The notes under the pieces: model-generated
The model's database searches: none
What the model saw: the letters and a program-made list of their open reading frames with translations, nothing else
What the model was told of the DNA's origin: nothing
In this document: in pieces, positions 24,819 to 33,513 of the stretch
Position numbering within the stretch: the stretch's first letter is position 1
Layout: each line of letters opens with the position of its first letter
Translations under genes and position numbers: made by a program
Assembly (NCBI GenBank): GCA_022821065.1
Contig: JAJEEK010000046.1
Location: 1-57,016, forward strand
DNA from: Candidatus Poribacteria bacterium
GTDB lineage: Bacteria; Poribacteria; WGA-4E; WGA-3G
Reading direction: 5' to 3'
DNA: 57,016 bases

Positions 24819-27266
24819 ATGATGTATCACAGAAAATTTTTGTTTAGCTTGTTGGTTTTAGGGATGTTGTCTGCGTGTACGCAGACTCCCGAGCAGCGTG
24901 CCAAAGCGGCTACAGTGCTGATAATTACAGGAAATGCGGACATTGGAACTGGTAGCGGCTTTTTTGTAAGACCTGATAAAATTGTGACGAATATCCACGT
25001 TGTTGATAATGCCAAAATGGTTTTCGTTGTTGGTCGAAAAAAAGTTTACAACATTGAAGGAGTCACCGGATATGCTCCGGAACACGATCTGGTTGTCCTG
25101 CAAGTTTCAGGTAAAGGTGAACCGCTTGAATTGAGCGAAGGGCAAATAGGTGATGAGATTTCTGTTTTAGGTTACCCGCGTGGAGGATACAAGGTTACGG
25201 AGGGCAAAGTCCACGGCATCCGAAATAGCGACAAACAATTTCGGCTGGTAGCCAGGGAGTTTCCGAAAAACAGGGAGCCTGTTATTGTTGATGGTAACAG
25301 TGGCGGGCCTATCATAAACAGGGAGCGGCGGGTTATAGGGGTTGCCGTTTCCTCAAACGGAGGTTTTAGTTCCGCGAGTGCTTCAAGCGCGCTCAAGGTA
25401 TTGCTTGATTCGACGAACAAGGAAAATTTGTCAGAGTGGCAAAAGAAAAACCCTATACTTGCCTATGTTTATGCAACCCGGGCAAATGAGAAGTCAGACG
25501 GTGAGCATTATGAAGAAGCTATTAAAGGTTTTGACAAAGCCATTGCAATATACCAGCACGCTAAAACCTACAACAAGCGGGGGCTAACGAAAGGCAGACT
25601 TGGTCGGTACCAAGAGGCTATTCAAGATTTTGATACGGCGATCGAACTGATTCCAGATTTTGCCATAGCCTACTATAACCGGGGCAATGCCTACTATAGG
25701 TGGAATATCGCGAAGCGGAAAAGTGGTGATAACGGGATTGTTCAAGACTTTGCGATACCTATTCAAGACTACAATAAAGTTCTTGAATTCAACTCAGATT
25801 TTGCCGATGCCTACGCCAACCGAGGCGTGGCAAACTCGAAACGACGTGACTATGTAGCAGCGATTCAAGACTATACCGATGCCATCAACCGAAATCCAAA
25901 GGCTGTCAAAAGTTACTTTAACCGGGGCGACGCGAAGCTAGAAATTGAGGACTACGTGGGCGCGATCCAAGACTATACGGAAGTCATCGAGTTAAACCCG
26001 GATCATGCCGAAGCCTATATCGACCGAGGCGTGGCAAAAGTAAAAATGTCTGACCCAGATTATGCGGGCGCGATTCAAGATTATACGAAAGCCATCAATC
26101 TGAATCCTGATGATGCGCTGTTGGCGCGGGCTTATCATAAGCGATGTGCCGCGAAGCTAGCCTTGGGTCAATTTTACCATAAGCAAGATGCCGCGAAGCA
26201 AGCCTTGGGTCAGTATGAAGACGCTAAACGGGACTGTGCCAAAGCTTACTACTATTTGGGTAAAATAGATGCGAATAAAGGTAACTATCAAGCGGCAATT
26301 GAGGACTTTGATGAATTCATTGCAGCAGATCCGGATGATGTGGAAGTTTATTATCTTCGCGGCAATGCCAAGCGGAAAAGCGGAGACTATGAAGGCGCGA
26401 TTCAAGATTATACCCTCACTATCAAGCAAAACCCAGATTTTGCCGAGGCCTACTACGCACGCGGTGTGACGGAGCTGCGTCTTGATAAGTACCAAAGGGC
26501 TATTGATGACCTTGGTAAAGCGATTGCGTTAAAGGATCCGGTGATTTATGCTGAAGCTTACAAAGCCAGGGGAGACGCAAAGGAGGGCTTAGGCAAGGAT
26601 ACAGACGCTAAAGCAGATTTTTCTATAGCTTACTACCACTGGGGCGATGAAGCCCATGAACGTGACCAGTATCAAGATGCGATCGAAAACTTTAACAGAG
26701 TTCTTGCGTTAATGCCAAATTTTGCCCTGGCCTATCACGCTCGGGGTAATGCTAAAATAAAGCTTGGTCAATCTAATGCTGATTTAGATGAGTTAGAAAC
26801 GGCGCGGCAGCTATATCAAGAGGCAATTGAAGACTGTGATAGAGCGATTCAGTTGAACTGGGAGAATCCCTACTTCTATGGCAATAGAGGTCTGGCAAAG
26901 TCCCTGCGCGGGATTATTCGCGACCCTGACGAGGCAATTGTGGACTATCAAGCGGCCATTGAGGACTTTACCGAGGTTGTCAAGCGGAAACAGGGCTTTC
27001 TTGAACAGGCTTACTATCTACGCGGTAGAGCACGGTGTCTATTGGGCTACGCGAAAGCGAATCAGGGCCAATCAAGGGAAGCACGGAAGCAATACAATTT
27101 AGCACTTAAAGACTTCAAGGCAGCTAATAAGTTGGACGCCGATGATGCTTCACACTACAGAGGTTTAGGGCTTGCCAACGCGGCCCTTGGAAAAGCGAAA
27201 GCGGCAATAACGGCTTTTGAAAAGGCGAAGTACCTAAGAGTAGAGAAAGTAGTCGGACTGGAGTAA
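24819..27266 (+). CDS. Lipoprotein fusing a trypsin-like serine protease to TPR repeats (copy 1)
   Basis: An 815-residue protein. The N-terminal lipobox MLSAC puts lipid on C20. A compact trypsin/Do-like protease domain (about residues 30-205) has the triad H60 (TNIHVV), D90 (PEHDLVVL) and S161 (GNSGGP). From about residue 215 to the end there are roughly twelve TPR-like units of the type AYYNRGNAK...AIQDY. The protein would sit in the periplasm or cell surface, with TPRs presenting substrate or partners to the protease. It is paralogous to the gene at 28166-30685, with similar 5' and 3' ends and the same promoter. hicBA lies between the two copies on the other strand. Confidence 0.87.
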   Translation: MMYHRKFLFSLLVLGMLSACTQTPEQRAKAATVLIITGNADIGTGSGFFVRPDKIVTNIHVVDNAKMVFVVGRKKVYNIEGVTGYAPEHDLVVLQVSGKGEPLELSEGQIGDEISVLGYPRGGYKVTEGKVHGIRNSDKQFRLVAREFPKNREPVIVDGNSGGPIINRERRVIGVAVSSNGGFSSASASSALKVLLDSTNKENLSEWQKKNPILAYVYATRANEKSDGEHYEEAIKGFDKAIAIYQHAKTYNKRGLTKGRLGRYQEAIQDFDTAIELIPDFAIAYYNRGNAYYRWNIAKRKSGDNGIVQDFAIPIQDYNKVLEFNSDFADAYANRGVANSKRRDYVAAIQDYTDAINRNPKAVKSYFNRGDAKLEIEDYVGAIQDYTEVIELNPDHAEAYIDRGVAKVKMSDPDYAGAIQDYTKAINLNPDDALLARAYHKRCAAKLALGQFYHKQDAAKQALGQYEDAKRDCAKAYYYLGKIDANKGNYQAAIEDFDEFIAADPDDVEVYYLRGNAKRKSGDYEGAIQDYTLTIKQNPDFAEAYYARGVTELRLDKYQRAIDDLGKAIALKDPVIYAEAYKARGDAKEGLGKDTDAKADFSIAYYHWGDEAHERDQYQDAIENFNRVLALMPNFALAYHARGNAKIKLGQSNADLDELETARQLYQEAIEDCDRAIQLNWENPYFYGNRGLAKSLRGIIRDPDEAIVDYQAAIEDFTEVVKRKQGFLEQAYYLRGRARCLLGYAKANQGQSREARKQYNLALKDFKAANKLDADDASHYRGLGLANAALGKAKAAITAFEKAKYLRVEKVVGLE

Positions 27267-27269
27267 AAA

Positions 27270-27500
27270 TTAAACCTCAGTAAACAATTGAAAGTATTGT
27301 TCTCTGCTCATGCCGACAGTACGCATGTTATTTCTGATGATTGTAACAGGGATTTCGTCATACCGAGGGATAACAACGGCACGTTCCGCATTAGGATGGT
27401 GGTAGATGAGATGTGATCCTTTTTGCCGAACATAGCGGCACCCGAATTTTTCAAAAATCTTAACTTGGGTTCGCCAATCTGTTGGTAAAAGTCTCGGCAT
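27270..27500 (-). CDS. hicA: HicA-family mRNA interferase toxin
   Basis: A 76-residue protein of the YcfA/HicA family, which folds as a small double-stranded-RNA-binding-like domain. The CRYVRQKGSHLIYHH stretch includes the GSH catalytic histidine motif, followed by VVIPRYDEIPVTIIRNNMR as in the family. The pair is in the hicB-hicA order, with the toxin start at the antitoxin stop (1 bp overlap). The length matches typical HicA. It probably cleaves mRNA when unbound by HicB. Confidence 0.87.
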   Translation of the reverse strand: MPRLLPTDWRTQVKIFEKFGCRYVRQKGSHLIYHHPNAERAVVIPRYDEIPVTIIRNNMRTVGMSREQYFQLFTEV

Positions 27501-27784
27501 TAAAGGGCTCCGAGAGGTACGGTACGCTGGTTGAATGCCACGACTTGTTTATCAAGTTGGAGGGTCGGTTGTGAAGTTGTCAAATCGTAACCCGCGTTTT
27601 CCAAAAATGCCCTGAGTGTTCCTAATTTCGCTGCTTCCTCCAGATGAATTTCGATCACTTCAAGAAGATTTTTTCGCGCTTCCTCTATATCCCTACCGCA
27701 ACTCACAACGTCTAACTCTGGGCAATAGGCGGTGTACATATTGCCTTCTTTCCAGATTTCTTCTGTTACCACAAGATTCTTCAT
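27500..27784 (-). CDS. hicB: HicB-family antitoxin
   Basis: A 94-residue HicB/UPF0150-type protein: MYTAYCPELDVVSCGRDIEEARKNL is the family beta-beta-helix signature. It lacks an obvious DNA-binding tail, so autoregulation may need HicA or another factor. The ATG at 27784 is preceded by GGAGG; a start 12 bp earlier is possible. It lies between the two protease-TPR paralogues, on the opposite strand, with its promoter region next to that of the second paralogue. Confidence 0.83.
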   Translation of the reverse strand: MKNLVVTEEIWKEGNMYTAYCPELDVVSCGRDIEEARKNLLEVIEIHLEEAAKLGTLRAFLENAGYDLTTSQPTLQLDKQVVAFNQRTVPLGAL

Positions 27785-27901
27785 CGGAGCCTCCATATCT
27801 ACAAGGTCGGAATTGTTTATGTTATCACTGTTATTACTAAAGTATACACGAAAAATTTAGAAAAAGCAAGTGCTTTAACTTTCCACCAATAATTCTCAAA
27901 T

Positions 27902-27930
27902 TGACTCTTTACAGAAAATCTGCTATTCTA
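27902..27930 (+). promoter_or_regulatory. Sigma70-type promoter of the second protease-TPR gene
   Basis: TTGACT (27902-27907), 17 bp spacer ending CTGC, TATTCT (27925-27930): same form as the promoter of copy 1. The distance to its gene is 235 bp against 93 bp in copy 1; the difference is close to the length of the element at 27982-28118. Confidence 0.65.
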
Positions 27931-27981
27931 TTTAAGAGAGTTTAAGCAATTCGTAATCTTTGGCATTTGCCCAATTTAACC

Positions 27982-28118
27982 TAACGTGAGTTGGATAAAA
28001 ACAAGATGTCGGGATCGTCGTAGGGGCGAGGTCTTCTCGCCCGTAGGGATTAGGCAACCTAACCCCTACGAAAAGGTTCATTTGCGTCTATGATTTGCTA
28101 TATATCAAACTCACGTTA
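27982..28118. mobile_element. MITE-like inverted-repeat element in the leader of protease-TPR copy 2
   Basis: A 137 bp non-coding element bounded by perfect 11 bp inverted repeats, TAACGTGAGTT (27982-27992) and AACTCACGTTA (28108-28118). TTAACCTA occurs at both ends and could be an 8 bp target duplication overlapping the repeat. The inside is itself hairpin-forming: GGGCGAG and CTCGCCC around GTCTT, then GTAGGGATTAGG and CCTAACCCCTAC with one mismatch. It has no coding capacity and would be mobilised in trans, if at all. Confidence 0.65.
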
Positions 28119-28165
28119 ACCTATGAATTCGCAACGGAACCCAAGCGATCAGAAGGATAAGCTTT

Positions 28166-30685
28166 ATGAAATATAACGGAAAATTTCTATTTGGATTATT
28201 GGCTTTAGTGCTTCTGTTGGCCTGTACGCAGACACCTGAGCAGCGTGCCAAAGATGCTACGGTACTGATAGTAACCGGAAAGGCAGACGGGACTGTTGGA
28301 AACGGTAGCGGTTTTTTTGTAGAACCTGATAAAATTGCAACCAATATTCACGTTGTGGCCGGTGAGAAAATGCTTTTCGCTGTTGGCACCAAAAAAATCT
28401 ACAACATTGAAAAGGTTACCGGGTATAATCCGGAACGTGACCTTGTTGTGCTACAGGTTTCGGGTAAAGGTAAACTTTTTGAATTGAGCGAAGGGAAAAT
28501 AGACGAAACGATTTTCGCCGTGGGCTACCCACGTGGAGGGTATGATCGTACAGAAGGCACAGTACATGGGATCCGTGAAAGTGATGGACAACTCCGACTG
28601 GTAGCCAAGGGCTTTCCAAGAAATGGAGATTCTGTTCTCGCTCCTGGTAACAGTGGCGGGCCCGTGATAAATAACAATGGACAAGTCATCGGGATCGCAG
28701 TTGGGGCAGCAGGCGAAGATTTTTATGATGTTATTGCTTCAAGCAAGCTCAAGCCATTGCTCGATTCATCAAATGAGGAAAATTTGTCGGATTGGCAGAA
28801 GAGAAAACCTATACTTGCTTATACCTACTACGCGTGGGCTGAAAAAAAAGTTGACAGTGAGGATTATAAGAAAGCAATTAAAGGGTTTAATAAAGCTGAT
28901 GAACAATATGAAAGGTATGCTAAAGTTTACACAAGACGTGGATTTGCAAAAAGAGAACTTGGTCAATATCAATCTGCTATTGAAGATCATAAAAAGGAAA
29001 TTGAACTGATTCCAGATAATTCCCTTGCTTACTCCAGTAGCGGGACAACAAAACTGATTCGTGGATCAGATGGTGACTATAAAGCAGCCATTGAAGACTT
29101 TAACAAGGCTCTTGAACTAAACCCAGATTATGCCAGAGACTATCAAAATCGAGGAGTTGCAAAGGTAAAGCTGCTTAATTATGCAGGGGCGATTCAAGAC
29201 TATGACAAAGCTATTGCGTTAAACCCAAAGGATGCGGATGCCTACAACAATAGAGGTTTCGCGAAACTAAAAATTGAAGACTATGCTGGTGCAATTGAAG
29301 ATTATACTGAAACCATACGGTTAAAAGATGGCTTTGTTGGTGCTCACTTCTACCGAGGTGTTGCGAAAGCAGAAATGCCAGACCCTGACTATGCAGGGGC
29401 GATTCAAGACTATGACAAAGCTATTGCGTTAAACCCAAAGGATAGCCAGGCCTACTATTATCAAGGTAACGCGAAGAAAGCCTTGGGACAGGATAAAGAC
29501 GCTAAGATAGACCATGCCAAAGCTTACTACTATTGGGGTAACGCACATTTGAACAGCCGTAACTATCAAGCGGCGATTGAAAAACTTGATGAAACGATTA
29601 AATTGGTTCAAAATCGTCCTGAAGCGTATAATTCTCGGGGCAACGCGTACCGGCTCCGAGGTGAAAAAGATGACTATCAAGAGGCGATTAAAAACTATGA
29701 TAAGGCAATTGAGGTCTATGATGCTGCGGTAGAACCTGTTTATATTGAGATTCATGTCATTCACAATGATAGAGGCCTTGCCAATGCAGCTGTTGGTAAC
29801 TATGACGAAGCAATTAAAGATTATACGAAAGCCATAGAGTCGAAACCTGATTATGCTGAAGCCTACTATAATCGAGGTGTGGTACAACATGATCTTTCCA
29901 AATATCAAGAAGCGGTTGATGACCTTAGTCGAGCTATTAAGTTAAAGAAATCACAGGATCCTCCTGTGATTTATACTGAAGCTTACGAAGCTAGGGGTAA
30001 TACAAAAGAAGCCTTGGGGGAGGAGGTAAATGCTAAAGTAGATTTTGTCATGGCCTATTACTATTGGAGTAATGAAGCTTACAAAGAAGGAAAGTGTGAA
30101 GAGGCGATTGAAAAATTGAACACGGTTCTTGATGAGTTAGAGATGGATATTTCTTATGTTTATCATGCTCGCGGTAAGGCAAAAGCCAAATTTGGAAAAT
30201 CTAAAGCAGATTTAGGGGATTTAGATGGGGCACGGAAGCTATATCAAGAGGCAATTGAAGACTATGATGAAGCCATTAAGTTGGAGCCAGAGAACGCCTT
30301 ATACTATCAAGATAGAGGTATGACAAGATTGTTGCGCGGGGCTATTCGTGTCCCTAATGGAATGATCGAAGACTATGAATCGGCGATTGCGGACTTTACC
30401 GAGGCTATCAATCGAAAATCAGATTTGGTTGATGTCTATAATCAACGCGGTCAGGCAGGGTGCCTCCTTGGTTACGCAAAAGCGAATCGGGGAGCCACAA
30501 AGGAAGCAAGGAAACACTATAAATTAGCACTTGAAGACTTCAAGGAAGCCATTAATTTGGACAGCGATAATGCAGGGTATTACAAATATCTGGGGCTTGC
30601 AAACGCTGCCCTTGGAAAAGCGAAAGCGGCATTATCGGCTTTTGAAAAGGCGAAGCAACTAAAAGAAGCAAAGTCTGAAAACTGA
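28166..30685 (+). CDS. Lipoprotein fusing a trypsin-like serine protease to TPR repeats (copy 2)
   Basis: An 839-residue paralogue of the gene at 24819-27266. Lipobox LLLAC with C20; protease triad H62 (TNIHVV), D92 (PERDLVVL) and S163 (GNSGGP); then TPR-like units to the C-terminus, where AALGKAKAALSAFEKAK closely matches copy 1. Two of its TPR units share a perfect 54 bp DNA repeat. GAAGGATAA precedes the ATG. The next gene starts 3 bp after its stop, so it heads a longer operon that copy 1 lacks. Probable role: surface or periplasmic proteolysis with TPR-mediated partner binding. Confidence 0.87.
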   Translation: MKYNGKFLFGLLALVLLLACTQTPEQRAKDATVLIVTGKADGTVGNGSGFFVEPDKIATNIHVVAGEKMLFAVGTKKIYNIEKVTGYNPERDLVVLQVSGKGKLFELSEGKIDETIFAVGYPRGGYDRTEGTVHGIRESDGQLRLVAKGFPRNGDSVLAPGNSGGPVINNNGQVIGIAVGAAGEDFYDVIASSKLKPLLDSSNEENLSDWQKRKPILAYTYYAWAEKKVDSEDYKKAIKGFNKADEQYERYAKVYTRRGFAKRELGQYQSAIEDHKKEIELIPDNSLAYSSSGTTKLIRGSDGDYKAAIEDFNKALELNPDYARDYQNRGVAKVKLLNYAGAIQDYDKAIALNPKDADAYNNRGFAKLKIEDYAGAIEDYTETIRLKDGFVGAHFYRGVAKAEMPDPDYAGAIQDYDKAIALNPKDSQAYYYQGNAKKALGQDKDAKIDHAKAYYYWGNAHLNSRNYQAAIEKLDETIKLVQNRPEAYNSRGNAYRLRGEKDDYQEAIKNYDKAIEVYDAAVEPVYIEIHVIHNDRGLANAAVGNYDEAIKDYTKAIESKPDYAEAYYNRGVVQHDLSKYQEAVDDLSRAIKLKKSQDPPVIYTEAYEARGNTKEALGEEVNAKVDFVMAYYYWSNEAYKEGKCEEAIEKLNTVLDELEMDISYVYHARGKAKAKFGKSKADLGDLDGARKLYQEAIEDYDEAIKLEPENALYYQDRGMTRLLRGAIRVPNGMIEDYESAIADFTEAINRKSDLVDVYNQRGQAGCLLGYAKANRGATKEARKHYKLALEDFKEAINLDSDNAGYYKYLGLANAALGKAKAALSAFEKAKQLKEAKSEN
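29180..29443 (+). repeat. Perfect 54 bp direct repeat inside TPR units
   Basis: Bases 29180-29233 and 29390-29443 are identical. They encode the segment around YAGAIQDYDKAIALNPKD in two TPR units 210 bp (70 codons) apart. The flanking TPR sequence is less conserved. Confidence 0.8.
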
Positions 30686-30688
30686 AAT

Positions 30689-31390
30689 ATGAACATTGAA
30701 CATACTGTCCCTACACTTTTGAATCAGATACGGGAGGAACTCCTTCCACATATTGCGCGTTCGTCGGAAACCCAGACGGTTGAGAACCTGCAGCTCTTTC
30801 GGAGTCGGCTCCACAGTCTCCACTACTACTGTGTTCGCGCACAAATTCCTGATGCCGTTTCCAATCGCGTGGAGGTCCTGCTTTCAACGAGTGCCGATTA
30901 TTGGCGGCTCATCGCAGAAAATGAAGTGTTGTTGACAAATTTGAAAGATTTTAGACGCGTTCGCACCTTCTCAGCAGAAGCAGAGGGTATAACGAACTTA
31001 GAAGAACTGCTCTCTGGCGAGGACACACTTCGCGATGTGATTATCAACAGTATCGCCTTTATGCTCAATTGGAAGGCGAATACCATCTGGGTAGATTCCG
31101 CGAAGAAAGCACGCACTGCCATGGCAAAGAATTATATGCTCGAAATTCAGGATCGCTTATGGCAGTTTATCAAAGAGAGTACCCCAGAGACAGAAACAGA
31201 CGATTTGGAGAAAGCTGAGCAGGTTCGCGATCGCGCCGACAAATTGCTTGCTGTGATTTACGCCAGCGATCTACCAACAGAAGCGCAAGTTACCCTGCTG
31301 ATGCAAATCTATACGCTCCTGCTCCGGCTGCAACTCGGTCGACTCATCCTCGAATTAGAGTCTCTTCAAGAAGGCACCTCAGACGCATGA
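30689..31390 (+). CDS. Unknown all-helical cytoplasmic protein
   Basis: A 233-residue protein, almost entirely predicted helix, without signal peptide or known motif. Leucine and glutamate/arginine-rich stretches recur, and the C-terminus (AQVTLLMQIYTLLLRLQL) is hydrophobic but too broken for a clear membrane span. It starts 3 bp after the protease-TPR gene and its stop overlaps the start of the esterase gene (ATGA), so it is translationally coupled to both. A role linked to these neighbours is likely but not defined. Confidence 0.65.
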   Translation: MNIEHTVPTLLNQIREELLPHIARSSETQTVENLQLFRSRLHSLHYYCVRAQIPDAVSNRVEVLLSTSADYWRLIAENEVLLTNLKDFRRVRTFSAEAEGITNLEELLSGEDTLRDVIINSIAFMLNWKANTIWVDSAKKARTAMAKNYMLEIQDRLWQFIKESTPETETDDLEKAEQVRDRADKLLAVIYASDLPTEAQVTLLMQIYTLLLRLQLGRLILELESLQEGTSDA

Positions 31391-32670
31391 AAACACGTCT
31401 TTTCGAGGCATTTTGCCATACCAAACGCATCTCCTGTACAAATAATTCGCGCCTGATCGGAGAGATTGTATGCTTCAGCACACTCTTTCTACTGCTGTTT
31501 TGCAGTGTTCTCGTCGCCGATGTACCGATCTCCAAAGCTGAATTGTTACCTGGAAAGGAAGTGCGTATCGCTGCTCCAGAGACAGGAAAAAATTTTCTGG
31601 TTTACGTTCCGGTTGATTACACCGACAAACGGTCATTTCCTGTTATTTTTTGTTACCACGGCTACCGTGGAAAAGCGACGACGTGGCCCTTCAAACAGGT
31701 AACGAAAGCAAAAGGGTTTATCGTTGTCGGCATGAATTATGCCACTGACGACTATTACAAAGGACACCTCCCGCCTACTGAAACAGCACCTGAAAAGGCG
31801 TACTTTAATGAAGTGATGGCATTTGTATCCGCGCGTTTGAATATTGCGACGGATTATATCTTCATGGGCGGGTATAGCCAAGGCGGCTATTCGACGACTG
31901 TTTTAGGTGAACAGTTGCTGGATCGGTTAGCGGGTTTTCTTATTCTTGGTGCAGGTAGACGCAATGTGGATATGGAACCCCCGCCAGCGGAACTGATTCG
32001 CGGGCATCCTATCTTCTACGGTGTCGGCGAATTGGATGATCCACACTACCCACGTGCCAAACGCGCGTCTGGATTTTATACAGAGTGGGGAGCAGACGTG
32101 ACTTTTGAGGGGTGGGAAAATGAGACACACAGTCTTTCTCCACAGTGGTTGACGAAAACCAAAATGCGGGAGTGGCTTATCACTTACGGTCCCATGAAAC
32201 AGGTTGAATCTGGATTTGCCAAGGCACAGATCGCTGAAAAGGATGGCAAACTCGGGGAGGCGTTCACGCTTTATACGCAAATTGCGGGAATTTTACCTGA
32301 CACAGCGTTGTGCCACACAGCAGAAAAATCAGCGATGCGTCTCGCTACGAAAGCCGAAACAGAACTTGAAAAACTCAAAGAGGCATTCGATAAGAAACCG
32401 TACGCTGAAGTGACGAAGGCGTTAGCGTCTTTTCGGAATACGTACAGCAATAGCATTTTCGCTGTACGTGCTGCGCAGCTGCTCAATAAGCTGTTGAATG
32501 CGAAGGCGGATGCCTTAGAGGCACGCGCCCTTGCGGCAGAAGCAGAGGAAGATTATAATCGCGCCCTACAGCTCTACGAGCTCTATCTCACCTATTTCGC
32601 TGAAGCCGAACGCTACGCAGCCGTTCAGAAACACGTGAAAGATTTAAAACAAAAAATCGAGGGGAAATAA
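31387..32670 (+). CDS. Secreted alpha/beta-hydrolase (esterase/depolymerase-like) with helical tail
   Basis: A 427-residue protein. An N-terminal hydrophobic segment (about 24-44) is a signal peptide or anchor preceded by a long basic start. The alpha/beta-hydrolase domain resembles LpqC/PHB depolymerase-type esterases: the FCYHGYRG oxyanion region, nucleophile S164 in GYSQG, an acidic residue in GVGELDDPHYP and a histidine in WENETHSLS. From about residue 275 a helical region with TPR-like spacing follows (AEEDYNRALQLYELYLTYF). The ATG overlaps the previous stop codon. The ester substrate is unknown. mazG starts 11 bp later behind its own strong ribosome binding site. Confidence 0.78.
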   Translation: MKTRLFEAFCHTKRISCTNNSRLIGEIVCFSTLFLLLFCSVLVADVPISKAELLPGKEVRIAAPETGKNFLVYVPVDYTDKRSFPVIFCYHGYRGKATTWPFKQVTKAKGFIVVGMNYATDDYYKGHLPPTETAPEKAYFNEVMAFVSARLNIATDYIFMGGYSQGGYSTTVLGEQLLDRLAGFLILGAGRRNVDMEPPPAELIRGHPIFYGVGELDDPHYPRAKRASGFYTEWGADVTFEGWENETHSLSPQWLTKTKMREWLITYGPMKQVESGFAKAQIAEKDGKLGEAFTLYTQIAGILPDTALCHTAEKSAMRLATKAETELEKLKEAFDKKPYAEVTKALASFRNTYSNSIFAVRAAQLLNKLLNAKADALEARALAAEAEEDYNRALQLYELYLTYFAEAERYAAVQKHVKDLKQKIEGK

Positions 32671-32681
32671 AGGAGGTTTGT

Positions 32682-33473
32682 ATGTCAAAAGACCTGTTTA
32701 AAGAATTGGTTGCTGTTATAGCAACCCTACGGGGCGAAAACGGATGTCCGTGGGATCGAGAGCAGACACATGAAACGCTGAAATCTACACTTATTGAGGA
32801 AACTTATGAGACCCTTGAAGCGATTGATACTGGTGATCCAAAAAAGTTAGAAGAAGAACTCGGCGACCTGCTATTGAACATCATGCTCCAGGCACAGATC
32901 GCAGCAGAACACAAAAATTTTGATGTCTACGGCGTAATTGAGACGTTAACAGAGAAACTCATACGTCGCCATCCGCATGTCTTTGGTGATGTCGATGTTG
33001 AGGATTCGGATGAAGTTGTGAGGAATTGGGAAACGATCAAACGTTCTGAATCGGGTTACGAGGACCGAAAGTCAGTCCTTGACGGGATTCCGAACGCCCT
33101 TCCCACACTGCTCCGCGCACAGAAGATACAGAACCGGGCAGCGCGGGTAGGCTTCGATTGGGATGAACTCACCGATGTCGTCGCAAAAGTCGAAGAAGAG
33201 CTCGAAGAGGTTAAGGCGAGTATCAACGCAGGTGAACCGGAAGCAACTGCGATGGAACTTGGGGACCTGCTGTTTGCTATCGTTAATCTCTGCCGCTTTA
33301 TGGAAATCCAAGCCGAAGAGACACTGCGACAGGCGAATCGAAAGTTTATGTGGCGTTTTAAATGGATGGAAGCGGAATTAGAACGTCGTGGCACGAATTT
33401 TGAAGCACAAGATTTAGAAAGTTTGGACGCTATCTGGGAGGAGGCGAAGAAAGCAGAAACCGACGAGGATTAG
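32682..33473 (+). CDS. mazG: Nucleoside triphosphate pyrophosphohydrolase MazG
   Basis: A 263-residue protein with two MazG domains, as in the E. coli enzyme. The first begins CPWDREQTHETLKSTLIEE with the EExxE metal motif in IEETYE, and the second runs from about residue 150 (RVGFDWDE then KVEEELEEVKA). It hydrolyses NTPs to NMP and pyrophosphate, cleaning non-canonical nucleotides or damping stringent response signals. AAAGGAGG stands 8 bp before the ATG. It is flanked by the esterase and the NadD-like gene on the same strand. Confidence 0.92.
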   Translation: MSKDLFKELVAVIATLRGENGCPWDREQTHETLKSTLIEETYETLEAIDTGDPKKLEEELGDLLLNIMLQAQIAAEHKNFDVYGVIETLTEKLIRRHPHVFGDVDVEDSDEVVRNWETIKRSESGYEDRKSVLDGIPNALPTLLRAQKIQNRAARVGFDWDELTDVVAKVEEELEEVKASINAGEPEATAMELGDLLFAIVNLCRFMEIQAEETLRQANRKFMWRFKWMEAELERRGTNFEAQDLESLDAIWEEAKKAETDED

Positions 33474-33513
33474 TCCTGCCGACACTCACGCCTTTTGACA
33501 CAGGTGAACGATC

